Source of the DNA: UBA2266 sp964406945
GTDB taxonomy: Bacteria; Planctomycetota; Phycisphaerae; Sedimentisphaerales; Anaerobacaceae
Assembly (NCBI GenBank): GCA_964406945.1
Contig: CAYOTO010000014.1
Location: 10,965 to 74,964, forward strand
Direction: 5' to 3'
DNA: 64,000 nucleotides
Part shown: positions 1-9,572 of the stretch, piece after piece
Numbering within the stretch: the stretch's first letter is position 1
Layout: each line of letters opens with the position of its first letter
The notes under the pieces: model-generated
The model's database searches: none
What the model saw: only the letters and a program-made list of their open reading frames with translations
What the model was told of the DNA's origin: nothing
Program-made: the position numbers and the translations under genes

Positions 1-1
1 G

Positions 2-751
2 TCTACTCGGCGGTCCTATGCCCCTATGAACTTTGCCCTGCCGGCTGAACCGGTTCCGGACGGACTCGACTGGGATTTGTGGGTCGGCCCGGCTCCCTGG
101 CAGCCGTATAACCGGGCTTTTCACCTGAATCCGATGCCGGGTGTGGTGCCGTGGTCGTTTTGCGAGGATTTCGGAGCGGCGTCGGTCACATGGCATCACT
201 CGCACAGCGCCGATGTTATTCAGTACGCTTTGGGTTTCGAAGACAGCGGACCGGTCGAGATTCTGCATCCGGCGGACAGTCCATATCCGACGCTCACTTA
301 TCGATATTCGAACGGCACTTTGCTGCATCTGGTCGACCACTGGGGAATGGTCAAAAGCGTTTACAATGCGGTCGATGACGATGCGCGGCTGGCGGGCAAC
401 TTCGGGGGCGTGTTCGTGGGCGAGAGAGGCTGGGTTACATCCATGACTACGGGCGGGCCCGTCGAGGCCCGGCCACAGTCGATCTTCGAGGAAATGAATC
501 TGAAAACGCGACAGGTCAATCCCGGTGACAACGATCATCACGCCAACTGGTTCGACTGCATTCGCACCAGAAGAAGCCCGAATTGCAGCGAGGAGACAGG
601 CCATCGCGGCGCGAGTCTGGGACATCTGGCGATTATCGCATTCAAGCTTGGACGTTCGCTGAAATGGGATCCGGATACAGAGGCTTTCACGGGCGACTCT
701 GAGGCGAACCGCCATCTTGGGCGTTCGATGCGCAGCCCGTGGCGCATTTAG
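2..751 (+). CDS. Gfo/Idh/MocA family oxidoreductase, C-terminal part (5' end outside window)
   Basis: The reading frame is open from the first bases of the window, so the gene is cut by the window edge and the ATG at position 26 is internal. What remains is the substrate-binding half of a Gfo/Idh/MocA-type oxidoreductase. The run DWDLWVGPAPWQPYN is the same signature as DWDAWLGPCPWRPYN in the complete homologue at 34157-35458. Both also end alike, with EANRHLGRSMRSPW here against EANRLLSRAMREPW there. The NAD-binding Rossmann half is missing from view. Planctomycetes carry many such genes, usually Tat-exported, in carbohydrate loci. The substrate cannot be told. The gene ends 61 bases from the converging giant gene. 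Confidence 0.85.
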   Translation, partial: STRRSYAPMNFALPAEPVPDGLDWDLWVGPAPWQPYNRAFHLNPMPGVVPWSFCEDFGAASVTWHHSHSADVIQYALGFEDSGPVEILHPADSPYPTLTYRYSNGTLLHLVDHWGMVKSVYNAVDDDARLAGNFGGVFVGERGWVTSMTTGGPVEARPQSIFEEMNLKTRQVNPGDNDHHANWFDCIRTRRSPNCSEETGHRGASLGHLAIIAFKLGRSLKWDPDTEAFTGDSEANRHLGRSMRSPWRI

Positions 752-811
752 CGTTTCGACCGGCGGACCGGATTCGTTTCGGAACCGAACATGTGAACGC
801 CCGGCTCGATT

Positions 812-3800
812 CTACGGTTCAGAGCCGCCGGGCGAGGGTGAGGCGGATTTCCAGTTGACCACGTCGTTGCCGTATTCGGCGGGGTTGATTCTGCTGAGAG
901 ACGGGCCGTTTCCGTCGGGCCCCGCAGGCCACGGATCGGAGCCTTCGGGGTGTGAGCCGTCACTGTAATTGACCCGGTCGACCCGTATATAGGGCCGCTT
1001 GCCGGTGACCGGATCCTCATCTCCGGGCCGTCCCAGCTCCACCTTTTCGCCGCCGTTGTCCAGCTTACCCTCGACCCACTCGAATACCTGCACGTTGCCG
1101 GGCACGTCAGGATACTCGCTGTTGAAGAGTTCCAGGTCCTTTACGACCAGCACATAACCGTCGGCCGGTATCGCTGTGCCCGGCGGGAAATAAAACTCGA
1201 TGCCGCCCCGATCCTCCAGCCGCCACGGCACGAACTGTCCCTTCACATCGTCCCAGTCCTCCAGTTGCAGAGCCGCCCCGCTTATGTTATAAAGCTCGAC
1301 GTATTCGGCGTCGCCTTCCGGGGGATTGTACATGATCTCATTAATGACCACCGGTCCGACCTTCGGCAAAGCGTTCGCCGCTCCCGGCGTGTTCACACTC
1401 ATCGCCACGAAGTTGAATGTCCCCGTACTCTTCTTGTACCTGCCGAACGCCACGCCCGTTTCCGACGCACCGAAATCCTCCTCTTCCACGTAGCCGGTAA
1501 GCGAGCCGCCGCCGCCGGAATGCAAATAAACCGCCTCGCCGTCCTCACTCAGCGCAAACAGCTCGCGAGCGCCCGGGTCATCCGGATTGCCGAAGTGCAT
1601 ATCCTCCCGGAATACGATGTAATCGCACGGATCGATGTACGTGCCGGCCGCAATTTCGTACTTCTTGAAGTTGGAGTCATTGTCACTTAAGAACCACCCG
1701 CCAATATCGACCCGCTCATCAGTCGTATTGTGCAGCTCGATCCAGTCCGAAGCCGCAGCGTGCGAATGCGCAAGCACTTCGTTGATTCTTATGCTGCCGA
1801 GCGAGGGCAATACGCCCGAATCGTCGGCTGCCGGTGAACCGCCCGCAGCCGAACTCGGCCGCCACGTGGACTTCTCGTCCCACTGATTCGGCTCGGTCGC
1901 CGAAGCATCTATCGTCGTCAGCGAAAATCCCAGCCCGTTCGTCAGATCGTACCAGCCGTCCCGATAGCGGAAGTCGTGAATAATTGCACCCGCGGCGTCT
2001 TCGAGCCGAATCTTTTCGCCGCCGTTGTCGAGCCGTCCGCTATACTCACCCGCAATGTTGAACCCGGTCCCGTATTTCGCCTCGAACGCCGAGAGCTTCG
2101 CGACTACGAGAATATACTCGCCGGCCTCCAGATCGATGTCCCCGAACGTGAAATAAACACCGTCGGTGAAGCGAACCAGGTTCAGATTGATTGCCCGAGG
2201 GCCGATGTTCTGCAACTCGATGTACTCGGTGTTCGGGTCCTCCGGATCGCCCGTATCCTCCGGGTGGTACATAAGCTCGGTGATTCTGAGCGAATCCGCA
2301 ACCGGTCCCACCGCGAACACTGCTTGGTTGAGCGCGCTCCACTGTCCGGCCGCAAGAACCCTGGCCTTGACATGAGCACTGGCGGCCAGATCGACCGGGC
2401 CGTTGTAGGTAATCGCATCAGCACTATTGACCGCCCCGCCGGGAAGTCGCGGATCGGCGCCATTGAGCGTGTAGAGGATTGTCCCCGAGGCGTTCGCCAT
2501 GGTCAGCGAGAAGCCGCTCAGGCTGAAGCCGCCGTGGGGATCGAACACCGGCGCCTCGACGCTCGGGTACAGGCCCATCGACCGGTATCTGCTCAGGACT
2601 CTCTGCGACCGGGTGGGGAAATATGTCGCAAGCAGCCTGTCCTGCTCGGGCAACCAGTGACCGTTTTTCGTGTAGAGCAGGTAAGGACTGTTTCGATAGC
2701 GGTGAAGGTCCCGTCGGTAATCGCCCCATCGGGCCGATTCGCATATGATCGCCAGATCGATTTGTTCGGCGCGGTCCATCCAGCGTGCAGCCGTATTTTC
2801 GGGGGTCATAACTCCGTCGTTGTAGAAATGCTTGTGCAGACGATCTGCGAAAAGCATGCGGAATTCTTCACTCTGGCGAAGGTAATGAAACAGTCTGCTG
2901 GGCTTGCCGGAGTTGTTCGTTCCGGTTTCATCGGCGCTGACGGACTCGAGAATTCTCTCGGCATCCCAACTGTAGATGCGCCAGGGTGCGTCGAACACAC
3001 CGCCGCCGGCCGCCCGCCAGTTGTGATGGTCCCAGTCGTGGTTCGCGCCGTAGTGATTCACAATCATGTAATCGATGAGATTGACGACATCGAGTTTCTT
3101 TTCTATCTGCCGAAACTCGGCCAGGCTTATTCCGCCGGAAGTCGCGTTGGCGACCAGACTGTGCAGGCTGGCCCAGGACGAAGTGTTTCCGTCTACGGCT
3201 GAGCCGCTGTTGAGTGCATCAAGCCTGTCGGAGTCTCCACCGTGATGGGCGGCATGATGCGACGCTTCGGGCCGCTCGTGCACGTTGTACAGCCCCCAGT
3301 AGATACCGTTGATGTACAGATGAACGTAGGTGCCGTAGCAGGCTGAGGTGTCGCCCATGGCGATCAGACAATCCCGGGCCCACTGGTCCCTTATCATCGA
3401 GCCTCGGCTTCGCTGGTCGTCGTCCCAATGAATCCAGGAATTGTTGTACATGGCTCGAAGTTGCAGACTGTCGAATTCTTCAACCGGGCTTGCCTCGAAC
3501 AATTCGGCATCGAGTTTGCTGGGACCGTAACCGCCCCGGAATCGCAGGCTGAACGAGTGCTTCGGCCCCTTCGCCGGCTGTCGGCTGGCGCCGCCCTGAA
3601 CGCGAAAACCGCAATTGACCTGAAATTCCAGCGAATCGCATGGATCGAAGTATTCGGCCGAGACCGGCCTTTCCCATGCAAGGCCGGTCGAAGTCGGATG
3701 CGTATAGATGCCTTCGCTGGAGCCGAAGACGTTGTCCTTATCGGTAACGACCGACAGAGTAGGCGCCGCGAGAATGGCGTCTCGCATAAGTGCCGAATAG

Positions 3801-6373
3801 TCCGGGTCGTTGTAGATTTCCGGGTCCATTTCGTAGTCGGCAGGATACCCTGCAATCGAAGATGGATACCCTTTGCTCAGTGCCTGCTGCTGGGTCTGTT
3901 TTACGACATCGTCCGGGAAGATATAGGTCTGAGTGTCGATATTGCTGGGCAGCCAAAGAGCCATATTAGCTTTGGCTCTGAGGACCGTGGTGGTCGTAAT
4001 CGGTATCGGATCGCTGTACACCCTCGTCGGCTCCGATCCATCGAGGCTGTACAGAATCGTAGCGCCGGGCGTATCGCAGGTGATCGTCACTTCGAATGGA
4101 GCATCGTAGAAGCCGCGATCATGACTGAAAGACGTGTCGCCGACGACGCCGGAATAAGCTATGGGATTATCAGCGCCGGACCATCCCTCACGCAACTTCG
4201 TTCCCGGGGTAGGCGCCAGCAGGTGGCCAACGACGCCGTTGCTTCCGATGCCGTAAGAAATCAGCCCCCGCTGCTCTGGGTAATCGGCGTATTCGTGCGC
4301 TACGGTGAGGCCGTCGGGTTTTACCAGTGCCAGATAGCCGCCGTTTCGGCCGATATTGAAATTGGTATGCAGCGAACCGTCCTCGTCCACATAAGGATAG
4401 TTGGCTGGGTTTTCGGCCTCGGTTTTGCCTGATGCGAACAGCACGGTGTATTTGCCCGGAAGAATCTGCACGGAAGAGGGTATCTTCCATTTTGTGAGGT
4501 TCTCCGGATCGTTCGTCAGGTACCAATCTCCCAGCTCGGCCGTTGAATCCGCCTTGTTGTGCAATTCAAGCCAGTCGGGATGGGCGTCATCGCCGTATAT
4601 CTGGGTAGAGATGTTGATGGGATTGGTGGCCGGTATGTAGGAGTTGGCGGCCATGAACTCGCTTATCACGACCGTTGCATCCGAAAGCTCGGTATAGACA
4701 ACATTGACCGGCGCGGTCTGGTCTTTTTCTATCTCAACCTGTACGGGATTCGGCGTGTTCCAGCCGGAAACGGAACTGAACTCGACCGTATGCGGGCCTG
4801 TCGGAAGGGAAATCGGGGCTGAATCGCTGTCGAGCCACGAACCGTCGTCGACCCTCCACTGCGCACCGGCGGCAACAGCTTCTTCAGGACCTATAGACAC
4901 TGAAAGAAATCCGGATTGGCGGACGTATGTTCCCGAGGCCTGGACTGTCTGGGCGTAAGTAATTTTAACCGACTCGTCTTCGGGAGAATCCCAGCCTTCG
5001 ACCGACTGAAAACGCACGGTATATGCACCTGTAGTCAGACCCGGATGGGTATAACCACTGTCGTACCACGTGGTACCATCGACGCTCCATTTAGCACCGG
5101 CGTCGACCGCGGCCTGCGGTTCGATATCGACTCTTAGCTGACCTTTCTGCCGGTTTTCCATCCAGTTGTACGTCAGCCAGGAGTAGTCCTCAAAATCGAC
5201 CTGGCCGCTTTCGTCAACGTCGGGGCAGTCCCGGTCCGAACACGGCCCGTCGAGCCAGTAATCGCCGAGAACCGCCACATCCGAAAGATCAACCAGACAA
5301 TCACCGTCAAAATCACCGACCGGGCAGTCCGGCTCGATAATTGTGATCTCGGCCGTATCGCTGCCGGGCTGCGACAGTTCATCCCAGGCGGTCAGTTCGA
5401 TTTCGTATACGCCCGGCTGTGAAAACGTGGCCTCCGGATTTGGTACCTCGCCGGAGGGCGAAAAACTCACTGTACCGGGGCCGCTCACCTGTGACCACTC
5501 GTATGTCAGAATGCCCACATTGCACGGATCATCGTCGATCACTTGAGGATTGAGTAAAATTTTGCGGTTAGGCCAAAGCAGGCCGTCGTATTGACCGGCA
5601 TCGACTTCCGGTGGTTTGTTGCTCGAACTCGATACTTCCTGGAGCATGAATCCGTGGAGAGGATAGGCTCTTCTGCCGTGCGATCCGAGACTCTTGTCGG
5701 CCTCGGCCCGAATTGTGAAGTCTCCATCGGGACCCGGTGAAATCTCGTCCCACCTGACGACTATCCCCCTCTCGGCGTTGCCAACGGCAAGAAACTTGGT
5801 GGTATCGGTGCCCACCCAGTCCTCGTTACCGGCCGGGTGGCCGCTGTTGTTGACGTAACTGTCGGCATCGCTTATGGTTACGAGCGTTATTCTGTCGTCA
5901 TCGGACGGCGAAACTCGAACGGCCGAACCGGCGAAAGTGTAGATGCCGTCGGGATCGAGGCCGGTAAAGGTAATCTCGACCCACCAGTATGGACTGCTGC
6001 CGTGATGCTGAATGATCGTTCCACTGAAATCGACCTTGCCGTCGAAAATCTCATGCGCTTCTGTCCCGGGTACCGGGGTATCGCCGTAATCGGTATGCAG
6101 TGCGACCGGCGCACTCATATTCATTGTGAAGGCCACGGTCGGCATCGAGGCCTCATCGCCGGTTTCGAAGTTCCTCAGCTTGCCCGTGCTGTGAGTGGTA
6201 AAACCTTCGTATATCGTCCAGTCGGTCGTGTTTTCGGCAATTGTGTCGCCTGGATAGCGGATGCAGTCATTGTAAGCGGTCCAGTTCTCCTCGGCGGCCG
6301 CAGATGCTGCAAAAGACAGCAAAAAACAAAAAAGAACAATTGCGATGTATCGCGGGCGATGCAGACTCTTCAT
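812..6373 (-). CDS. Giant secreted CotH / lamin-tail / dockerin-like protein
   Basis: This is a 1,853-residue secreted protein. Residues 1-28 are a signal peptide. In order there follow a beta-rich domain (30-250), a PKD-like domain (255-347) and a dockerin-like double Ca2+ loop (about 350-406, DFDGDCLVDLSD and DVDESGQVDFED). Next come two PEGA-like repeats (411-484, 488-560), a lamin-tail domain (565-720) and a chitobiase-C-like domain (750-815). A CotH-like region at about 870-1230 contains YVHLYINGIYWGLYNVHERP, followed by a second chitobiase-C-like domain and three more lamin-tail domains to the end. I chose ATG at 6373, with GGAG seven bases upstream; the GTG six bases earlier is less likely. 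CotH proteins are kinase-like in spore coats; here a role in extracellular matrix or adhesion is inference. It is a single gene with its own promoter. Confidence 0.85.
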   Translation of the reverse strand: MKSLHRPRYIAIVLFCFLLSFAASAAAEENWTAYNDCIRYPGDTIAENTTDWTIYEGFTTHSTGKLRNFETGDEASMPTVAFTMNMSAPVALHTDYGDTPVPGTEAHEIFDGKVDFSGTIIQHHGSSPYWWVEITFTGLDPDGIYTFAGSAVRVSPSDDDRITLVTISDADSYVNNSGHPAGNEDWVGTDTTKFLAVGNAERGIVVRWDEISPGPDGDFTIRAEADKSLGSHGRRAYPLHGFMLQEVSSSSNKPPEVDAGQYDGLLWPNRKILLNPQVIDDDPCNVGILTYEWSQVSGPGTVSFSPSGEVPNPEATFSQPGVYEIELTAWDELSQPGSDTAEITIIEPDCPVGDFDGDCLVDLSDVAVLGDYWLDGPCSDRDCPDVDESGQVDFEDYSWLTYNWMENRQKGQLRVDIEPQAAVDAGAKWSVDGTTWYDSGYTHPGLTTGAYTVRFQSVEGWDSPEDESVKITYAQTVQASGTYVRQSGFLSVSIGPEEAVAAGAQWRVDDGSWLDSDSAPISLPTGPHTVEFSSVSGWNTPNPVQVEIEKDQTAPVNVVYTELSDATVVISEFMAANSYIPATNPINISTQIYGDDAHPDWLELHNKADSTAELGDWYLTNDPENLTKWKIPSSVQILPGKYTVLFASGKTEAENPANYPYVDEDGSLHTNFNIGRNGGYLALVKPDGLTVAHEYADYPEQRGLISYGIGSNGVVGHLLAPTPGTKLREGWSGADNPIAYSGVVGDTSFSHDRGFYDAPFEVTITCDTPGATILYSLDGSEPTRVYSDPIPITTTTVLRAKANMALWLPSNIDTQTYIFPDDVVKQTQQQALSKGYPSSIAGYPADYEMDPEIYNDPDYSALMRDAILAAPTLSVVTDKDNVFGSSEGIYTHPTSTGLAWERPVSAEYFDPCDSLEFQVNCGFRVQGGASRQPAKGPKHSFSLRFRGGYGPSKLDAELFEASPVEEFDSLQLRAMYNNSWIHWDDDQRSRGSMIRDQWARDCLIAMGDTSACYGTYVHLYINGIYWGLYNVHERPEASHHAAHHGGDSDRLDALNSGSAVDGNTSSWASLHSLVANATSGGISLAEFRQIEKKLDVVNLIDYMIVNHYGANHDWDHHNWRAAGGGVFDAPWRIYSWDAERILESVSADETGTNNSGKPSRLFHYLRQSEEFRMLFADRLHKHFYNDGVMTPENTAARWMDRAEQIDLAIICESARWGDYRRDLHRYRNSPYLLYTKNGHWLPEQDRLLATYFPTRSQRVLSRYRSMGLYPSVEAPVFDPHGGFSLSGFSLTMANASGTILYTLNGADPRLPGGAVNSADAITYNGPVDLAASAHVKARVLAAGQWSALNQAVFAVGPVADSLRITELMYHPEDTGDPEDPNTEYIELQNIGPRAINLNLVRFTDGVYFTFGDIDLEAGEYILVVAKLSAFEAKYGTGFNIAGEYSGRLDNGGEKIRLEDAAGAIIHDFRYRDGWYDLTNGLGFSLTTIDASATEPNQWDEKSTWRPSSAAGGSPAADDSGVLPSLGSIRINEVLAHSHAAASDWIELHNTTDERVDIGGWFLSDNDSNFKKYEIAAGTYIDPCDYIVFREDMHFGNPDDPGARELFALSEDGEAVYLHSGGGGSLTGYVEEEDFGASETGVAFGRYKKSTGTFNFVAMSVNTPGAANALPKVGPVVINEIMYNPPEGDAEYVELYNISGAALQLEDWDDVKGQFVPWRLEDRGGIEFYFPPGTAIPADGYVLVVKDLELFNSEYPDVPGNVQVFEWVEGKLDNGGEKVELGRPGDEDPVTGKRPYIRVDRVNYSDGSHPEGSDPWPAGPDGNGPSLSRINPAEYGNDVVNWKSASPSPGGSEP

Positions 6374-6498
6374 ACACACACTCCAATTTCGGCCTGTAAA
6401 AACCGGCAGAGAATTAAAATACCTGTCCTCCGGGGCGTTTCAAATACTGACCGCCGTAACCCCTTGCCACACGGTTCAGCGGTCGCTTTAACTTGGGC

Positions 6499-6518
6499 GC
6501 ATGCCTTCCGGGGCATGC
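6499..6518. repeat. 7-bp inverted repeat at the start of the CotH-gene transcript
   Basis: GCATGCC and GGCATGC form a perfect 7-bp stem around a 6-base loop. It lies about 4-23 bases downstream of the start expected from the promoter at 6529-6558, so it would form a hairpin at the 5' end of the mRNA or serve as an operator. It also lies about 95 bases past the stop of the upstream ATPase gene, but no T-run follows on the minus strand, so it is not a classic terminator. Confidence 0.45.
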
Positions 6519-6528
6519 AGATACGTTG

Positions 6529-6558
6529 ATTATAGCACAAATGGGGTGGGCAGGTCAA
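6529..6558 (-). promoter_or_regulatory. Sigma70-type promoter for the CotH/LTD gene
   Basis: On the minus strand TTGACC and TATAAT are separated by 18 bases. Transcription would start near 6522, giving a leader of about 150 bases before the ATG at 6373. The rest of the 240-base gap 6374-6613 shows no other feature I can support beyond the inverted repeat at 6499-6518. Confidence 0.6.
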
Positions 6559-6613
6559 CGACGCGACTGCTCCGAAGTACGTTAAGCGCCTTTAGCAGCG
6601 GTTTTGGATTTTT

Positions 6614-7717
6614 TCACAGGGCGATGTTGCGGCCTTGCTTCGACGTCTCGAAAAAGCAGCTTTTTTCCGGTTTTATGCAGACTTTTACCGAACCGCCGAC
6701 GGATATAGGCTCACCGCCGTCAACGCGGGCTGCTATATCGCCAAGATATCCTGCTTCGAGATAGACATCCGCGCAGTCGCCGAGATATTCCACGCTTTTA
6801 ACTTGAGCCGGAACGCAAAAGCCGCCTTTCTGTGGCTTATCGATCAGTATGTCCTGCGGTCTGATTCCCAGAATCAATTCGACGTTCGCATACTTCCGTA
6901 TGCGAGCGAAAACATTATCGGGAATGCTCAATGAGTGTTGCCCGGCGACAAAGCAAGGTCCGATTCGGCCGGTGGCGATTCTTCCCCGGATGAAATTCAT
7001 TGCCGGGGCGCCAATAAAGCGCGCGACGAACAGATTCGCCGGCTTGCGGTAAACTTCCAGCGGAGAACCGATTTGCTGAACGCGGCCTTCGGCCATTACA
7101 CACACTCGATCACCGAGCGCCATGGCCTCGACCTGGTCGTGGGTTACGTAGATAACTGTAGCCTTGCGACGGCTGAAAAAACTTTTGAGCAGGACGCGCA
7201 GTTCCTTTCGGACCGCGGGGTCCAGATGCCCGAGCGGCTCATCGAAAAGATAGGCATCGGCATCCCGCACCAACGCTCTGGCCAGGGCCACCCGCTGTCG
7301 CTGACCGCCGGAAAGTGAATGCGGCTTTCTGTTTAGAAACGATTGTATTCCCAACCGTCCGGCAATCGCATGGACGGATTCCTTGATCTCAGCAGAATCG
7401 GCGCCGCGCATTTTCAGGGCGAAAGCCAGATTGCGGCGAACCGTCATGTGCGGATAGAGACTATGCTGCTGAAAGACCATCGATATGTTGCGATCGCGTG
7501 GGGACACGTCCACAGCCGATCTGCCGGCTATCTCAATAACACCCGCATCCGGGGTTTCGAGGCCCGCTATCAGCCGCAGTGTCGTGGTCTTGCCGCAGCC
7601 GCTGGGGCCGACAATAACCATAAGTTCGCCGTCAGCCACATCGAGAGAAAAGTCCTCTACCGCGGTTATGCCGCCGGGATATGTTTTTGAAATGTTCCTA
7701 AGCGATATCGAGGCCAT
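6614..7717 (-). CDS. ABC importer ATP-binding protein, MalK/FbpC type
   Basis: A 367-residue importer ATPase. Visible motifs are Walker A GPSGCGKTT (37-45), the ABC signature LSGGQRQR (135-142), Walker B DAYLFDEP (154-161) and a downstream switch histidine in VTHDQVEA. A C-terminal TOBE-like extension of about 130 residues is typical of MalK/UgpC/FbpC ATPases. It is the last gene of the 13-gene operon, seven bases after the third ABC-2 permease, and no clear ribosome site precedes it, so translational coupling is likely. It probably energises the importer formed by the binding protein (25677-26720) and the permease fusion (23200-25680), which lie some 15 kb upstream in the same operon and lack an adjacent ATPase. 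That pairing is inference; the substrate could be ferric iron or a small organic compound. Confidence 0.85.
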   Translation of the reverse strand: MASISLRNISKTYPGGITAVEDFSLDVADGELMVIVGPSGCGKTTTLRLIAGLETPDAGVIEIAGRSAVDVSPRDRNISMVFQQHSLYPHMTVRRNLAFALKMRGADSAEIKESVHAIAGRLGIQSFLNRKPHSLSGGQRQRVALARALVRDADAYLFDEPLGHLDPAVRKELRVLLKSFFSRRKATVIYVTHDQVEAMALGDRVCVMAEGRVQQIGSPLEVYRKPANLFVARFIGAPAMNFIRGRIATGRIGPCFVAGQHSLSIPDNVFARIRKYANVELILGIRPQDILIDKPQKGGFCVPAQVKSVEYLGDCADVYLEAGYLGDIAARVDGGEPISVGGSVKVCIKPEKSCFFETSKQGRNIAL

Positions 7718-7724
7718 TGTTTCA

Positions 7725-9518
7725 TCAGAATACGTTTCTTCGAAGCTGAACTTTAGACCGCCAGAGAAAGAACAGGCCGATCATGTAGTATAATCCCGCA
7801 CAGATCATGGTCAGAAGCGTCGCACCGAATGCGTCGCGACTCGATCCGGTCGCCCAGTAGTACCGCAGCCCGTCGTAACTACTACCGACGCCCCGGTTAC
7901 ACGCATCGACGATAACGACGAACTGAAAAGGCAGAGTAGTATCCACGTACATTTCAGCCAGGTCCTCGGAGGCGCGGCTGATGCCCAGGGCCATAAACAA
8001 TAACAGTGGGATGAGCAGCCAGATCACCGCTGCGAGAACGAAGTTTGCGACCACGGCAACGGTCGTGCGACGAAATCTCGAGCTGAAATACAGCCCAGTA
8101 CAGCAAAGGAAGAAGATTGCGGATGCGACGATCGGCGGCAGTTGCAGAAGAATCAGCGGATGGGTTATACCCGCCAAAACGAAGAGAAACACGTGTGCCG
8201 CCAGCAGTATCCAGGCCGGCAATATCCGCAACAGCGATCCGAGAAACTTGCCCAGCGTAATCTGCCAGTCGCCCATAGTCGTGGCGAGCAGCAGAGGCAA
8301 TGCCCGTGATTCTTTTTCCGACGAAATTGCCGCAGCCGGCAAAACAAGGGTCACCAAAGTGCCGATACCGGCGAACGCGACGCAGTATACCATTTGTACT
8401 TCCATATCGTCCAGTATCCTGGCGCCGCCGCAAAGCAGGTAAGTGATGAGGACAAGAAACACCGTGCCCAGAATTATCAGCATCGACAGCAGTTTGTTCC
8501 TGCCCAACAGAGGGCTGCGCAGCTCCTTCCAGGTGATTGCAGCACGCCAGACCCGCCGCATCGACGATTCGTGCCTGATTGTCGTCTTGCGGTTTACTGT
8601 TATCACGGGCTCGGCGGCCGTGGATTTGCCGAGTTGGCCGCACGCCTGCCGCAGAGCGATTCTTCGCACAACTACGGTCGATATGACGGTCAACAGTGCA
8701 GCAGCGACGAGCATGATCCCGCAGTTGCCGGCTACATATAAGTACATCGGAACTCTTCCGGGCCGGGCGAACATCATCATATTCGTTGCCTGAGTCAGAA
8801 GCACATAAGGATGCAGCAGAGTGAATGCCTCGAATAGAGTACGGTCGGGCACCAGATCCATGTTCTCGCTCACCAGAACCGTCATTAGTGGAAACAGGGC
8901 GAAAACCACACCCAGAGTCAGAACGGTTATTATCATGGTGACGTACGCGCGTCTGGTGAATATGGAAAAAAACAATGTAAGAGAGGCGATGAAAACCAGT
9001 GTACTCACCGTAATAGCCAGCGCAGAAATAACGTAGCCCCAGGGAACCCCTCCAAAGACACGTATCGCGGCCAGAAGCGGAAGGCTAATGGCAAGCAGCA
9101 GCCCGAGCTGAAGCAATTTGCTCAACAGTTTGCCTACTACAATCTGCAGGCCGGTAATAGGCGTAGTCGCCAGCGTTGCAAGTGTTTTGTGATATATTTC
9201 ATCGCTGATCGAATTGCTCAGCATAATAACGGCGACAAGTTGGGTGGTCAGGAACTGAAACCATACGACAAACAATATTACGCTCTTGCCGATTCTTGCC
9301 ATCCGCGAGGCCTGGTACACGGCCGATCCGCCGCCGAAACGCATCTCAGCGGCCCAGAAGAGTGAGAGAAAGGCCATCAGGATTAAAATGTAAGAACTGC
9401 GCAGCAGATAATTTCTTCGTCGCCGGCTTGAAACACAAAGCTCTTTGTCAAAGATCGGGCCGGTCAACCACGAAAACGTCAGCGCCGACCGCAATATGCC
9501 GGGAAGTACTGTCTTCAT
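7725..9518 (-). CDS. ABC-2 type permease, paralogue 3 of 3
   Basis: A 597-residue polytopic membrane protein with two homologous halves. Each begins with a short cytoplasmic motif (DKELCVSSRRRRNYLLR near residue 25; WKELRSPLLGRN near 330) followed by about six hydrophobic segments. This is the two-half layout of ABC-2 exporter permeases. It is clearly related to the next two genes upstream and shares the motif KEL-x-VSSRR-x-R-x-YLLR with them. With the ATPase at 13179-14105 it should form an exporter or a membrane-remodelling ABC complex. The gap to the upstream gene is 54 bases, and AGG lies just before the ATG. Confidence 0.8.
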   Translation of the reverse strand: MKTVLPGILRSALTFSWLTGPIFDKELCVSSRRRRNYLLRSSYILILMAFLSLFWAAEMRFGGGSAVYQASRMARIGKSVILFVVWFQFLTTQLVAVIMLSNSISDEIYHKTLATLATTPITGLQIVVGKLLSKLLQLGLLLAISLPLLAAIRVFGGVPWGYVISALAITVSTLVFIASLTLFFSIFTRRAYVTMIITVLTLGVVFALFPLMTVLVSENMDLVPDRTLFEAFTLLHPYVLLTQATNMMMFARPGRVPMYLYVAGNCGIMLVAAALLTVISTVVVRRIALRQACGQLGKSTAAEPVITVNRKTTIRHESSMRRVWRAAITWKELRSPLLGRNKLLSMLIILGTVFLVLITYLLCGGARILDDMEVQMVYCVAFAGIGTLVTLVLPAAAISSEKESRALPLLLATTMGDWQITLGKFLGSLLRILPAWILLAAHVFLFVLAGITHPLILLQLPPIVASAIFFLCCTGLYFSSRFRRTTVAVVANFVLAAVIWLLIPLLLFMALGISRASEDLAEMYVDTTLPFQFVVIVDACNRGVGSSYDGLRYYWATGSSRDAFGATLLTMICAGLYYMIGLFFLWRSKVQLRRNVF

Positions 9519-9572
9519 AACCTTTAGATTTCCAATTGCTTTAAGGCGGACCTTCGTGGCTGCCGCCGATAC

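Noticed and set aside
1976..3202. A 408-codon open frame on the plus strand inside the CotH gene
   Set aside because: It is antisense to a coding frame with clear domains and shows no family pattern; long antisense frames are common at this base composition.
812..6373. Idea of a cellulosome component
   Set aside because: The dockerin-like loops are mid-chain, and no cohesin or cellulase is present; the loops alone do not support it.
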